This document shows positions 1 to 9,777 of a DNA stretch of 64,000 nucleotides, in pieces. The first letter of the stretch is position 1; every line of letters starts with the position of its first letter. A program made the position numbers and the translations under genes. The notes under the pieces were generated by a model that was given only the letters and a program-made list of their open reading frames with translations, made no database searches and was not told where the DNA came from. This DNA comes from Oleispira sp963933055 (GTDB lineage: Bacteria > Pseudomonadota > Gammaproteobacteria > Pseudomonadales > Oceanobacteraceae): the NCBI GenBank assembly GCA_963933055.1, contig CAWVSY010000014.1, positions 1 through 64,000 on the forward strand, written 5' to 3'.

Positions 1-34
1 ATACGATCTCGGGAATCGAATCAAATTCTTGCAT
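1..34 (-). CDS. Start of a next integron cassette gene (partial)
   Basis: Leftward from the attC site there is an ATG at 34 followed by eleven open codons reading MQEFDSIPEIV up to the window edge. A start codon this close behind an attC core site is what is expected of the next gene cassette in an array. Only eleven residues are visible and I do not recognise the product, so neither the reading frame nor the function is established. Confidence 0.3.
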   Translation of the reverse strand, partial: MQEFDSIPEIV

Positions 35-47
35 GGCTATCCTTAGC

Positions 48-164
48 ACTTAACGCCCGGCACAGCGGCAGCCGTAACGGAGCGGTTTTGTGTTAATGTT
101 TGAGCGCAGCGAGTAACACAAAACCGCGTAGTGTAGGCTGTCCGCCTGCTGCCGATTGTTAGAT
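48..164 (-). other. attC recombination site (59-base element) of the qac cassette
   Basis: Read on the minus strand the site opens with ATCTAAC (RYYYAAC, at 164-158) and closes with GTTAAGT (GTTRRRY, at 54-48). Inside are the paired arms CGGCAGC and GCTGCCG, and a further long inverted repeat, GCGGTTTTGTGTTA at about 82-95 with its complement at about 113-126. The whole site can therefore fold as a single strand, as integron integrases require. It begins 11 bases after the stop of the qac gene and has the same orientation, which makes gene plus attC a classical cassette. Confidence 0.85.
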
Positions 165-175
165 GCCAGTGCCAC

Positions 176-508
176 TTAATGAACGCTTGCCTTAGAAAGC
201 AAATTTAAAACCAATACACCGCAAACTATTAAACTAATACCCACGAAACCCCATGCATCAATCTTTTGCCCGTAAAGCCCCCATGCAACAGCAGTGACTA
301 ATACTACGCCAAGGCCAGACCAAACTGCATAGGCCACCCCTACAGGAATAGACTTCATGACCAATGAAAGGAAATAAAATGCAATTCCATAGCCAACAAT
401 TACGATGAAAGATGGTACGAGCTTCGTAAAACCTTCACTGGACTTTAATGCAGATGTTGCAACTACCTCTCCAAGAATCGCAATAGTAAGAAATAACCAG
501 CTTTTCAT
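176..508 (-). CDS. QacE-family small multidrug resistance exporter (integron cassette)
   Basis: A 110-residue inner-membrane protein with four predicted membrane helices. It carries the small multidrug resistance hallmarks: the essential glutamate in helix 1 ([11 protein letters not shown]14), the YAVWSGLG stretch, and a C-terminal NLLSKASVH like that of cassette-borne QacE, QacF and QacH. Such proteins work as dimers that swap protons for quaternary ammonium compounds and other lipophilic cations. The ATG at 508 follows a strong GGAGG ribosome site at 515-519. The gene is followed at once by its attC site, so it is a mobile cassette rather than a chromosomal emrE. I do not assign a specific qac allele letter. 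Family call very sure; cassette status sure. Confidence 0.92.
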   Translation of the reverse strand: MKSWLFLTIAILGEVVATSALKSSEGFTKLVPSFIVIVGYGIAFYFLSLVMKSIPVGVAYAVWSGLGVVLVTAVAWGLYGQKIDAWGFVGISLIVCGVLVLNLLSKASVH

Positions 509-535
509 GATCCGCCTCCAATATGATTCGAAGGG

Positions 536-565
536 AGTATATGTCTTTTTCTCTTAAAATTGCAG
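536..565 (-). promoter_or_regulatory. Possible own promoter of the qac cassette
   Basis: On the minus strand a good -10 hexamer, TATACT (541-536), lies 28 bases upstream of the qac start. Seventeen or eighteen bases further upstream is only a weak -35 (CTGCAA or TGCAAT). Cassette-borne qac genes often carry their own promoter, which matters here because no integron integrase or cassette promoter is visible. Confidence 0.35.
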
Positions 566-610
566 TCTTGAAGAAAAAAATTATTCGTGCGCAACTTTCC
601 GGTTAATTAC

Positions 611-649
611 ATCTAACAGTGGTTTATGCGACAGCATGTCGCATAAACC
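611..649 (-). other. Integron core site with adjacent hairpin (attI-like or half attC)
   Basis: On the upstream side of the qac cassette the minus strand reads a 13-bp perfect inverted repeat (649-637 with 633-621, loop of three bases) followed by ACT and then GTTAGAT (617-611), a match to the GTTRRRY core where cassettes join. The matching RYYYAAC core expected on the far side of a full attC is absent. This could be an attI-type site, the remaining half of a neighbouring attC, or a secondary insertion site. Beyond it, 650-837 is AT-rich and I see no gene there. Confidence 0.5.
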
Positions 650-837
650 CTTATATATGGGAAGTGCGAATAAGAGGAAAATTCCTTTAAGATCATACGA
701 CTATCCCTGTTATTGATTCTCACAACACTATATTCCGCTGTCGCTTTTGTCAATTTGATAACAATTTATATTCAATGTCGCTTAAACAAGCATGAATTTA
801 ACTCAGTAATATTTCTTATATTTTTCAATCACTTAGG

Positions 838-861
838 GCCTATCACTAAAAATTGATAGGC
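838..861 (-). terminator. Hairpin downstream of hisC
   Basis: GCCTATCA at 838-845 pairs with TGATAGGC at 854-861, leaving an eight-base loop. It lies 30 bases after the hisC stop. It lacks a clear T run on the hisC side, so it may be a weak terminator or only an mRNA 3'-end structure. Confidence 0.4.
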
Positions 862-890
862 GAACGATGTATTTAAATTTACGGTATCTT

Positions 891-1991
891 TTACAAAATA
901 TCTTTCAACGCTTCTAGCAGTAATCCATTTTCGTTTTCAGTGCCAATGGTGAAACGCAAACAATTTTCTAATAACGGATGCCCACCCGCTAAACACTTAA
1001 TCAATACATTGTGCTGTTTAAGCTGTTCAAATATTTCTTTTGCTTGGCCTTCAAATTCCATATCGGCGCGGGCCAAAATAAAGTTCGCTTCACTTTGATA
1101 ACATTTAAAACCGAGTTCGGTTAATGCATTGTGCATGCGCGTGCGTTCTTGTTTTATCAGCTCGCATTGGCCTAATAAAATATCGTAATGCTCTAGTGCG
1201 AATTCGGCGCTGATTTGTGTCAGTACATTAATGTTGTATGGCATACGAATTTTATCAAGTTCGTTTAGCCATTCGCTGCGTCCGAAGATCATGCCTAAAC
1301 GTAATCCTGCTAGGCCAACTTTTGATAACGTGCGCATCACTAGTACGTTGTCGAATTCTTCTAAAAAGTGCAGGTGGTTGCGGCTAGAAAATGGCAAGTA
1401 GGCTTCGTCCATTATAACTAAGCCTTCGCTGGCTTGAATCAGTTCGCGCAGTTGTGATTCGCAGTATAAGTTTGCAGTTGGGTTGTTGGGTTGCGCTAAG
1501 AAGATAAGTTCTGGCTGTTGTTCGGTGATGCATTTCAACATGGCGGGCATGTCGAGTTCAAATTCCGATGTTAGCGGTACGCCAATATAATCGAGGCCAC
1601 AAAACGTTGCGATCATTTTGTACATTACGAAGCCTGGATCAGGCGCCATTATTGTTGCTTTTTTCTCAGGATTTAAAGGTGCCACCAGCATGGCGAGCAG
1701 TTGAATAATTTCGTCTGAGCCGTTTCCTAATAAGCAGTCGAATTGTTCAGGTACGTTCATCGCTTTGCGCAGGCCTGCTTTTACTTTAGGTGCTTGCGGG
1801 TGTGGGTAGCGATTGATGTTGGCGTATTGCAGTTTTTCTGCCCAGGCTTGTTTGAGTTCTTCTGACCACTGATGTGGGTTTTCCATGGCATCGAGTTTTA
1901 CCATGCCACTGGCATCGCCCACAGGGTAAGCTGATAGTGCTCGAATTTCTGGGCGGACTAGGTTTTCAACCATTTGGGTAATTGTTGTCAT
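891..1991 (-). CDS. hisC: Histidinol-phosphate aminotransferase
   Basis: This pyridoxal-phosphate enzyme converts imidazole acetol phosphate and glutamate to histidinol phosphate in histidine synthesis. The fold-type I aminotransferase landmarks are present: GNGSDEIIQLL near the cofactor phosphate, AQPNNPT, MDEAYLPF, and the Schiff-base lysine in RTLSKVGLAGLRLGM. I choose the ATG at 1991, giving 366 residues; an in-frame TTG at 2009 would add six. A hairpin terminator separates it from hisD, so unlike hisG and hisD it seems to be its own transcription unit. The upstream region to 2206 is AT-rich and holds no promoter I can name with confidence. An integron cassette lies downstream. Confidence 0.95.
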   Translation of the reverse strand: MTTITQMVENLVRPEIRALSAYPVGDASGMVKLDAMENPHQWSEELKQAWAEKLQYANINRYPHPQAPKVKAGLRKAMNVPEQFDCLLGNGSDEIIQLLAMLVAPLNPEKKATIMAPDPGFVMYKMIATFCGLDYIGVPLTSEFELDMPAMLKCITEQQPELIFLAQPNNPTANLYCESQLRELIQASEGLVIMDEAYLPFSSRNHLHFLEEFDNVLVMRTLSKVGLAGLRLGMIFGRSEWLNELDKIRMPYNINVLTQISAEFALEHYDILLGQCELIKQERTRMHNALTELGFKCYQSEANFILARADMEFEGQAKEIFEQLKQHNVLIKCLAGGHPLLENCLRFTIGTENENGLLLEALKDIL

Positions 1992-2206
1992 GGGGTTCTC
2001 TATAGGCAAAAGACTAATTGGTTTTCAAACGAACTCTGATTGAATATTTGTGCCGCAAAACGGCGTAAATACTTCCCTGTAGCCTTAAGCTCAGCATCCC
2101 TGCTTCCCATATTTGCTCTACAATTACTCAATCATAATTCTTAAAAATTTTTATACTAAAGCAGTTTCTATTATTTAAGCATTCGTTAAATAATCTATGT
2201 AATACA

Positions 2207-2260
2207 AAAAAGGCCTCGAATGAATCACCTAGTTTTTTAGGTTTACACTCGAAGCCTTTT
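2207..2260 (-). terminator. Terminator after hisD, within the hisD-hisC spacer
   Basis: AAAAGGCCTCGA at 2207-2218 pairs with TCGAAGCCTTTT at 2249-2260, with a smaller inner stem (CCTA with TAGG). The A and T tracts at the two edges make it a plausible Rho-independent terminator in both directions. It lies 36 bases beyond the hisD stop and ends the murA-hisG-hisD run. Confidence 0.75.
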
Positions 2261-2295
2261 GAACATCACATGACAATGCATATAGGTTTTTTAAC

Positions 2296-3603
2296 CTACT
2301 GTTTTTTAATGCGATACTCAGCAGATCGTGCGTGCCCTTCTAGTTGCTCGCCACGGGCTAGAACGGAGGCAATTTTGCCCAGTTCTGATGCGCCTTCTGG
2401 GGAACACATAATCAGCGACGAACGTTTCTGAAAATCATATACACCGAGCGGTGATGAGAAGCGTGCAGTCCCCGACGTTGGTAAAACGTGGTTTGGCCCT
2501 GCGCAGTAATCACCTAGTGCTTCAGATGTGTGACGACCCATAAAGATCGCGCCGGCGTGACGAATCTGCGGCAATAATGCCTGCGGATCTTCTACCGATA
2601 ATTCCAAGTGCTCTGGGGCAATGCTATTGCTCACGGCGCACGCTTCGTCCATATCTTTAACTTTGATCAAGGCGGCGCGTGCGCTTAGCGAGGCACGAAT
2701 AATATCTTTACGGGCCATGGTCGGTAATAGCTTTTCGATCGATGCGTGTACTTGATCTAGGAAGTCTTGATCTGGGCTGATTAAAATTGCCTGTGCATCT
2801 TCGTCGTGTTCAGCTTGCGAGAATAAATCCATCGCAATCCAATCAGGATCGGTTTGGCCATCACACACTACTAAGATTTCAGACGGGCCAGCGATCATGT
2901 CGATGCCCACCGCACCAAATACTTGGCGCTTGGCGGTAGCAACAAAGATGTTACCTGGGCCAACAATCTTATCTACTTTCGGTACGGTTTGTGTGCCGTA
3001 CGCTAATGCGGCAACCGCTTGTGCGCCACCAATGGTGAATACTTTGCTTACACCAGCCACTGCGGCCGCGGCCAATACTAACTGGTTTAATTCACCACCG
3101 GGCGTTGGTACTACCATTATGATTTCTTGTACGCCGGCAACGTGTGCTGGAATGGCGTTCATTAATACAGAAGATGGGTAAGCGGCTTTTCCGCCCGGTA
3201 CATAAATACCAACGCGATCAAGCGGCGTTACTTTTTGGCCCAATAAGGTGCCGTCTTCTTCGGTGTACTGCCAAGAATCTTGTTTTTGCTTATCGTGATA
3301 TTTGCGCACACGATCAGCCGCGGCTAATAGCGCGTGACGCTGGTCGGCTGGCAAGGTATTTAACGCATCTTCAAGTTGTTCTTGGTTCAGTTCTAGCTGA
3401 TCCATGTTTTCAACATGCAGGTGGTCAAAGCGATTGCTGTATTCGATAACGGCGGCGTCGCCACGGGTTTTCACATCGTCAAGAATATCGGTAACGATGG
3501 TTTGAACTTGTTTGTCTGAAACAGATTCCCAAGCGAGTAGTGTTTCTAACTCGGCAGAGAAATCATTTGCGCTGGTATCTAAACGACGAATTTCGATAGT
3601 CAT
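2296..3603 (-). CDS. hisD: Histidinol dehydrogenase
   Basis: The zinc enzyme that carries out the last two oxidations of histidine synthesis, histidinol to histidinal to histidine, with NAD. At 435 residues it has the usual length. Visible family motifs are the NAD-site segment [26 protein letters not shown], the metal and catalytic region [18 protein letters not shown], and the C-terminal [14 protein letters not shown]. The ATG is at 3603, 32 bases after hisG, and the two are likely cotranscribed with murA. Nothing unusual. Confidence 0.97.
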   Translation of the reverse strand: MTIEIRRLDTSANDFSAELETLLAWESVSDKQVQTIVTDILDDVKTRGDAAVIEYSNRFDHLHVENMDQLELNQEQLEDALNTLPADQRHALLAAADRVRKYHDKQKQDSWQYTEEDGTLLGQKVTPLDRVGIYVPGGKAAYPSSVLMNAIPAHVAGVQEIIMVVPTPGGELNQLVLAAAAVAGVSKVFTIGGAQAVAALAYGTQTVPKVDKIVGPGNIFVATAKRQVFGAVGIDMIAGPSEILVVCDGQTDPDWIAMDLFSQAEHDEDAQAILISPDQDFLDQVHASIEKLLPTMARKDIIRASLSARAALIKVKDMDEACAVSNSIAPEHLELSVEDPQALLPQIRHAGAIFMGRHTSEALGDYCAGPNHVLPTSGTARFSSPLGVYDFQKRSSLIMCSPEGASELGKIASVLARGEQLEGHARSAEYRIKKQ

Positions 3604-3635
3604 TTTTAAAATTCCTAATTTTCAGAAAGGGCTTA

Positions 3636-4319
3636 TTACTGCCCTGCTTCTTCTTGCTGGCGTTTCTCTTCTTGACGCTTCTCTTCTTGACGAGAGACAG
3701 CCGCTGACATTTGGTCAATAATCGGCTGGATTTGTGCGTGCTTCACTTTCATGGCGGCTTTACCGACAACTAAGCGTGAGCTGATATATGCCATGTGGTC
3801 GCGTGGCTCTAAACCGTTCGCAACTAAGGTTTTGCCCGTATCAACAATATCCACAATCAAATCGGCTAGGCCAACGATTGGAGCCAGCTCCATACCACCA
3901 TACAATTTGATGATGTCGATCTGGCGGCCTTGTTCGGCGAAATAACGTTTAGTCACATCCACGAATTTAGTGGCAACTTTTAAGCGACCTTCTGGAAGTA
4001 CAGCGCCTTTAAGGGCCGCGGTCATTAAGCGGCAAGTCGCGATTTTTAGATCAAGAGGTTCGTATAGGTTTTCGCTATTGAACTCCATCAATACGTCTTT
4101 GCCCGAAATGCCTAGATCGGCTGCGCCGTATTCAACGTAGGTTGGTACATCGGCTGCTCGAATAACAAGCAGCTTGATATGATCATGATTGGTATCGAAA
4201 ATCAGTTTACGACTTTTACTAATGTCCTCTGCTGGATGGATGTTTGCCTCAGCTAATAAAGGCAAGGTGTCATCCAAAATACGTCCTTTTGATAAGGCAA
4301 TCGTGAGAGGCTGTGTCAT
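3636..4319 (-). CDS. hisG: ATP phosphoribosyltransferase, short form
   Basis: First step of histidine synthesis: ATP plus PRPP gives phosphoribosyl-ATP. The protein begins [14 protein letters not shown] at 4319; a longer reading frame to 4400 adds 27 residues that do not look like HisG. At 227 residues it lacks the C-terminal regulatory ACT-like domain of the roughly 300-residue E. coli enzyme. It is thus the short form, which in known cases needs a HisZ partner for activity and feedback control. The PRPP loop is visible as [18 protein letters not shown]. The last 20 residues are a repetitive charged tail built on EEKRQ. HisZ is not in this window. Confidence 0.95.
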   Translation of the reverse strand: MTQPLTIALSKGRILDDTLPLLAEANIHPAEDISKSRKLIFDTNHDHIKLLVIRAADVPTYVEYGAADLGISGKDVLMEFNSENLYEPLDLKIATCRLMTAALKGAVLPEGRLKVATKFVDVTKRYFAEQGRQIDIIKLYGGMELAPIVGLADLIVDIVDTGKTLVANGLEPRDHMAYISSRLVVGKAAMKVKHAQIQPIIDQMSAAVSRQEEKRQEEKRQQEEAGQ

Positions 4320-4442
4320 AACGTTTTCAATCTTCTCTAAATGTTCTAAATAAGTGGCAGTCATTATTATATGAGGCCGCCACTGTGAAAAAGCAAACAA
4401 GGTTTTATAGAAACTAATGCTTATACAAGATAAGCGCTTGCT

Positions 4443-5714
<1,272 letters not shown>

Positions 5715-5731
5715 TTATTATTCTTTTTAGG

Positions 5732-5959
5732 CTATTTTTTTTCGGCTGGTGTTAATGCACTAATCTTTACAGCGTGCACGGTTCCGCCCGTAATTAAATC
5801 GGTTAATGGCTTGTAGACCATTTGCTGTCGCTTCACTGCTGACATACCTTCAAATGCGTCGCTCACCACTTCGATTTCGTTGTGGTAGCCTTCTTCGATG
5901 GTGATTTCACTTCCTGGAAATTCTTTTTCTAATAATGCTTGGATATCAGCTGAAGACAT
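5732..5959 (-). CDS. ibaG: BolA-family protein, IbaG/YrbA type
   Basis: A 75-residue BolA-fold protein. In E. coli IbaG pairs with monothiol glutaredoxin (Grx4) in iron-sulfur trafficking and is linked to acid stress. Here the signature stretch FEGMSAVKRQQMVYKPL precedes the C-terminal HAVKISALTP, the region of the conserved histidine. The position directly upstream of murA is the standard IbaG context, which separates it from BolA proper. Confidence 0.9.
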   Translation of the reverse strand: MSSADIQALLEKEFPGSEITIEEGYHNEIEVVSDAFEGMSAVKRQQMVYKPLTDLITGGTVHAVKISALTPAEKK

Positions 5960-6118
5960 AAATCACCCATGTTCATTTAATATTAGGTTTAAAGATGAGC
6001 GCCAATAAATCCGATAGATAAGGCGGTCAATCATACAAAGGGCGTAATGATAGCGGATTTATGAGTTAAGACGAAGTACGTTCTTCGCTCTGTTGGCAGG
6101 AATGCTAGCTTATATGAC

Positions 6119-6418
6119 CTAGTTCAATGTTAAAAACTCGGTTAAACCACTGAATTCGATCACATCTTGCATTTTTTTGGGTACATTCAAAAGCTCTAGG
6201 CTGATATTTTTTCCTAGGCTATAGCGCTGCCAATCTAATAATAAAGCAATGCCGACACTGCTTGAATGGTCGACACCTGCAAGGTCAACTTGCCATTTAC
6301 TCTCTGCTTTGGCTATTAGGTTACGGCCTTCTTTGATGAGTGCCTTGCCCGTTAAACGGTCAAGACGACCGGATAACTGAGCTTGTTGAGGATTGATAGC
6401 GATCAATTGTGCAGTCAC
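6119..6418 (-). CDS. mlaB: MlaB-like STAS-domain subunit of the Mla transporter
   Basis: A 99-residue cytoplasmic STAS-domain protein. In the Mla complex MlaB binds the ATPase MlaF and is needed for its assembly and activity in outer-membrane phospholipid transport. The helix that packs against the ATPase is visible in the DHSSSVGIALLLDWQ stretch. It starts only 9 bases after mlaD stops. The periplasmic carrier gene mlaC, which normally separates these two genes, is absent. Confidence 0.85.
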   Translation of the reverse strand: MTAQLIAINPQQAQLSGRLDRLTGKALIKEGRNLIAKAESKWQVDLAGVDHSSSVGIALLLDWQRYSLGKNISLELLNVPKKMQDVIEFSGLTEFLTLN

Positions 6419-6427
6419 GTTCGTATC

Positions 6428-6886
6428 CTATTCTTCGGCTTTACTGAATAAAAACTGACCAATCAGCTCTTCTAGCACGAGTGCTGATTGAGTATCTTCA
6501 ATCACACCACCGTCTTCTATGTATTCGTCTTCTGCCCCCACGGTAAGGCCAATGTATTTTTCACCTAATAAACCTGCGGTTAAGATAGCCGCCGATGTAT
6601 CCAGTGTGAGTGTCGACATGCTTTTATTAATTTCCATTTCGACGACCGCTACGTAATCTTCGGTATCAAGATAGACCTTGGTCACGCGGCCAATAGTGAC
6701 ACCCGACATCGATACTTTGGCGCGCTCAGTTAAGCCACCTAAGTTTTCGAAGTAGGCTTTAACCGTGTATTTATCTCCGGTATCTGACGCCGAAAGACCA
6801 CTCACTCGAAATGCCATTAAAACAAGGGCGATGATGCCCATGACAATAAAAGCACCCACTGCTAATTCCATTAAACGTGTACGCAT
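6428..6886 (-). CDS. mlaD: MlaD, membrane-anchored MCE-domain protein
   Basis: A 152-residue protein with one N-terminal membrane helix (VGAFIVMGIIALVLMAF) followed by a single MCE domain in the periplasm. Family members form a hexameric ring through which phospholipids pass between the inner-membrane permease and the carrier MlaC. The MCE core is recognisable (YTVKAYFENLGGL, VSMSGVTIGRV, LLGEKYIGL). It is shorter than the roughly 180 residues of E. coli MlaD, with a short C-terminal tail. It is 2 bases from mlaE. Confidence 0.93.
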   Translation of the reverse strand: MRTRLMELAVGAFIVMGIIALVLMAFRVSGLSASDTGDKYTVKAYFENLGGLTERAKVSMSGVTIGRVTKVYLDTEDYVAVVEMEINKSMSTLTLDTSAAILTAGLLGEKYIGLTVGAEDEYIEDGGVIEDTQSALVLEELIGQFLFSKAEE

Positions 6887-6888
6887 TT

Positions 6889-7683
6889 CTATATACTCCC
6901 CAACATGATGGCCGTTAAAACAAAGTCTAAACCTAATACCGCTAACGATGCGACAACCACGGTTTGTGTTGTCGCTTTACTGATTCCTTCGGATGTCGGT
7001 ATGGAATCAAACCCTTGATATACTGCAATCCAAGTAACCACTAAACCAAATGCTAACGATTTAATAAGCCCTTTAATTACATCATCATAAAATTGTACCG
7101 ATGCTTGCATATTGCCCCAGTAAGCACCTTCATCAACGCCTAGCATATTGATGCCCACGTAAGCGCCACCCCATATGCCAACAAGGCTGAATAACAGCGC
7201 CAAAATAGGCATCGCTATAAAGCCTGCCCATAATCGCGGCGTGATAATACGCTTTAATGGGTCAACCCCCATCATTTCCATGGCCGAAATTTGCTCGGTC
7301 GCTTTCATTAATCCAATTTCAGCGGTTAATGCCGAACCTGCTCGACCAGCAAATAATAAGGCGGTGACGACTGGGCCAAGTTCTCGCAATAGGGTGAGTG
7401 ACACCATAGTGCCGAGCGCAGCTTCTGAGCCAAAGTCGGACAAGATGGTATAGCCTTGTAAACCCAATACCATGCCAACGAAAAAACCCGCGACGATAAT
7501 AATGGATAATGAGCGAACACCAATGGAATAAATCTGCTTAATAAGGTCACCAAAGCCTGCACTGCCTGGTCCACCCCACATCAGCGAAGAGAATAAAAAT
7601 ACACCCGCTCGACCCAGTGCTTGTAAGCGCGCAAGAGCGGCACGTCCTAATAGCTGAGTAGAGTCTATAAGTTTATTGATCAT
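6889..7683 (-). CDS. mlaE: MlaE, permease of the Mla phospholipid transporter
   Basis: A 264-residue inner-membrane protein of the MlaE/YrbE family, with about five membrane helices after an amphipathic N-terminus. Family signatures include the FGDLIKQIYSIGVRS segment near the N-terminus and the strongly conserved LTLLRELGPVVTALLFAGRAG with downstream AEIGLMKATEQISAMEMM, the helix that touches the ATPase. It forms the dimer on which the MlaD ring sits. The mlaF stop is one base upstream. Confidence 0.96.
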   Translation of the reverse strand: MINKLIDSTQLLGRAALARLQALGRAGVFLFSSLMWGGPGSAGFGDLIKQIYSIGVRSLSIIIVAGFFVGMVLGLQGYTILSDFGSEAALGTMVSLTLLRELGPVVTALLFAGRAGSALTAEIGLMKATEQISAMEMMGVDPLKRIITPRLWAGFIAMPILALLFSLVGIWGGAYVGINMLGVDEGAYWGNMQASVQFYDDVIKGLIKSLAFGLVVTWIAVYQGFDSIPTSEGISKATTQTVVVASLAVLGLDFVLTAIMLGSI

Positions 7684-7684
7684 G

Positions 7685-8497
7685 TTATTTCACCCGCTTT
7701 AGCAAATCAGCGCTAAAGTCATTCGCAGGAAAGTGAAAAGGCACAGGGCCATCGGGCTTACCTTGCATAAATTGGCGAACTTGTTCAGAGCCGTTTTCTA
7801 TAAGATTTTCAGGCGTATCAAAGCCAATGACGCCCCCTTCGGATAATAGGCAAACGTAGTCGGCAATGGTGCAAGCTTCTTCAACATCGTGTGTCACCAG
7901 CACACTGGTTAAACTTAATGCATCGTTTAAGCTTTTTATCAGTTTGACGGTGACGCCTAACGAAATCGGATCGAGGCCGGTAAAAGGCTCATCGTATAGC
8001 ATCATTTCAGGATCAAGAGCGATGGTTCGTGCTAATGCCACTCGGCGCGCCATTCCTCCTGATAATTCTGCTGGCATTAAATGACGAGCACCGCGTAAGC
8101 CTACCGCTTCTAATTTCATCAAGACAAGGTCTCGAACCATTGATTCTGGTAAGTCGGAATGAACACGAATCGGAAACGCCACATTATCGAATACCGATAA
8201 ATCGGTAAATAGCGCACCCGATTGAAACAGCATTCCCATGCTTTTCTTTCGCAGCTCGAACAGTTGTGCTCGCTTTAAGGTCGGCACGTTGTAGCCATCG
8301 ACTTCTATCGTGCCCGCATCAGGCAATATCTGACCGCCGATCAACCGCAATAATGTGGTTTTACCGGTGCCACTAGGCCCCATAATGGCCGTCACTTTGC
8401 CTTTGGGAATATCCAAATCAATATTGTCGAAAATCAGACGATTACCACGGCTAAACGACATCCCGCGTATTGATACAAAAGCTTGTTCGCTGGACAT
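7685..8497 (-). CDS. mlaF: MlaF, ATPase of the Mla phospholipid transporter
   Basis: A 270-residue ABC ATPase. Walker A is GPSGTGKTT, the signature is LSGGMARRVALARTIA, and Walker B leads into YDEPFTGLDPIS, followed by the switch histidine in VLVTHDVEEA. It is the first gene of the leftward mlaF-E-D-B operon and diverges from the yrbG-like antiporter across a 169-base spacer that must hold both promoters. Confidence 0.96.
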   Translation of the reverse strand: MSSEQAFVSIRGMSFSRGNRLIFDNIDLDIPKGKVTAIMGPSGTGKTTLLRLIGGQILPDAGTIEVDGYNVPTLKRAQLFELRKKSMGMLFQSGALFTDLSVFDNVAFPIRVHSDLPESMVRDLVLMKLEAVGLRGARHLMPAELSGGMARRVALARTIALDPEMMLYDEPFTGLDPISLGVTVKLIKSLNDALSLTSVLVTHDVEEACTIADYVCLLSEGGVIGFDTPENLIENGSEQVRQFMQGKPDGPVPFHFPANDFSADLLKRVK

Positions 8498-8666
8498 TCA
8501 ACGTCCCTTATTTTAGCGAGTAATATTAATATGTAGTCATAACATATCGATTTTTAACATAGCATAGCGGAATGTAAAACAAGAACCAATCACTCTGGTG
8601 GAACAAGCCATACCGACAATGAAAATTTACAGGTACAATGGCGCACTTTTTTCTTGAGGCCTTAAC

Positions 8667-9641
8667 ATGACTCTTACCGCCCTAACCCCAGCCATAGCCG
8701 CATTATTAGCAGGCTTAGTCATTCTTGTTTGGAGTGCTGACCGCTTTGTACTCGGTGCCGCGGCATCCGCTCGCTTTATGGGTATTTCACCTTTAGTTAT
8801 TGGCCTAACGATTGTTTCGATAGGAACCTCTGCTCCTGAGATGTTTGTTTCAACGGTAGCAGCTTTAGAAGGTTCCGGTGGTTTGGCAGTAGGCAACGCG
8901 ATTGGTTCAAACATCGCCAACATTGCTCTTGTTTTGGGGGTAACCGCGCTGGTTGCTGCGATTCCGATTCAAAAGAAACTGATGAAGAAAGAAATTCCTC
9001 TGCTATTACTGGTAACGATCATCGCGGGTCTTGTGCTGATGGATCTGAAGCTTGATCTTTTTGATGCTGTCATTTTGATTATCGCGCTGGTTGCTGCCAT
9101 TTATTTGTTATTTCAACAAACGAGCGACGCTGGCGAAGCCATTATTGATGAAGATGAACAAGCTGAAATTGATGCTATGCCAGCCAAGAATGCCGTTTTC
9201 TGGTTAGTTGTTGGTTTGGCCGCGTTAATGATCAGCTCTAAAATGCTGGTATGGGGCGCTACTTCAATTGCACAAGCATTTGGCATTAGCGATCTTATTA
9301 TTGGTCTTACCATTGTCGCTATTGGTACCAGTTTACCGGAGCTTGCCGCTTCTGTAACAAGCGCACTGAAAGGCCATCATGATATTGCGATTGGGAATAT
9401 TATTGGTTCAAACATTTTTAATTTATTGGCGGTATTGCCGATTCCTGGTCTGATCGCACCGCTTGTCATTGATAGTGCCGTTATCGAGCGTGATTATATG
9501 ACCATGCTGGGTCTTACCGTTGCATTGGTATTGATGATTGCCTTGAGTTTCCGCAAAGGGGTTATCCCACGCTTTGCTGGAGTGATTTTATTGGCATCTT
9601 ATGTTGCTTATATGGCGCTACTTTATAGCCAGAGTATTTAA
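8667..9641 (+). CDS. yrbG: Sodium/calcium exchanger family protein (YrbG-like)
   Basis: A 324-residue inner-membrane antiporter of about ten helices. The two inverted alpha-repeats are both clear: VIGLTIVSIGTSAPEMF with NAIGSNIAN, and IIGLTIVAIGTSLPELA with NIIGSNIFN. The acidic residues in these repeats bind the cation in this family. In E. coli yrbG heads the same kdsD-lpt cluster. Its substrate has not been settled in bacteria generally, so calcium exchange is by family only. Confidence 0.9.
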   Translation: MTLTALTPAIAALLAGLVILVWSADRFVLGAAASARFMGISPLVIGLTIVSIGTSAPEMFVSTVAALEGSGGLAVGNAIGSNIANIALVLGVTALVAAIPIQKKLMKKEIPLLLLVTIIAGLVLMDLKLDLFDAVILIIALVAAIYLLFQQTSDAGEAIIDEDEQAEIDAMPAKNAVFWLVVGLAALMISSKMLVWGATSIAQAFGISDLIIGLTIVAIGTSLPELAASVTSALKGHHDIAIGNIIGSNIFNLLAVLPIPGLIAPLVIDSAVIERDYMTMLGLTVALVLMIALSFRKGVIPRFAGVILLASYVAYMALLYSQSI

Positions 9642-9777
9642 CGTTTTATATAACTAAGCATTTAAGTATGCGAAGAACTTAACTAAATAGAAGCAATCAG
9701 ATAGAGTGTTTCTATTAAACATATTTTATATAATCGTCACTCATTGATAACTGTAAATACTAAGAACACATATTATT

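Noticed and set aside
2897..3449. Plus-strand reading frames of 94 and 101 residues
   Set aside because: They lie antisense inside hisD, which is a full, conserved gene. No ribosome site or family pattern supports them.
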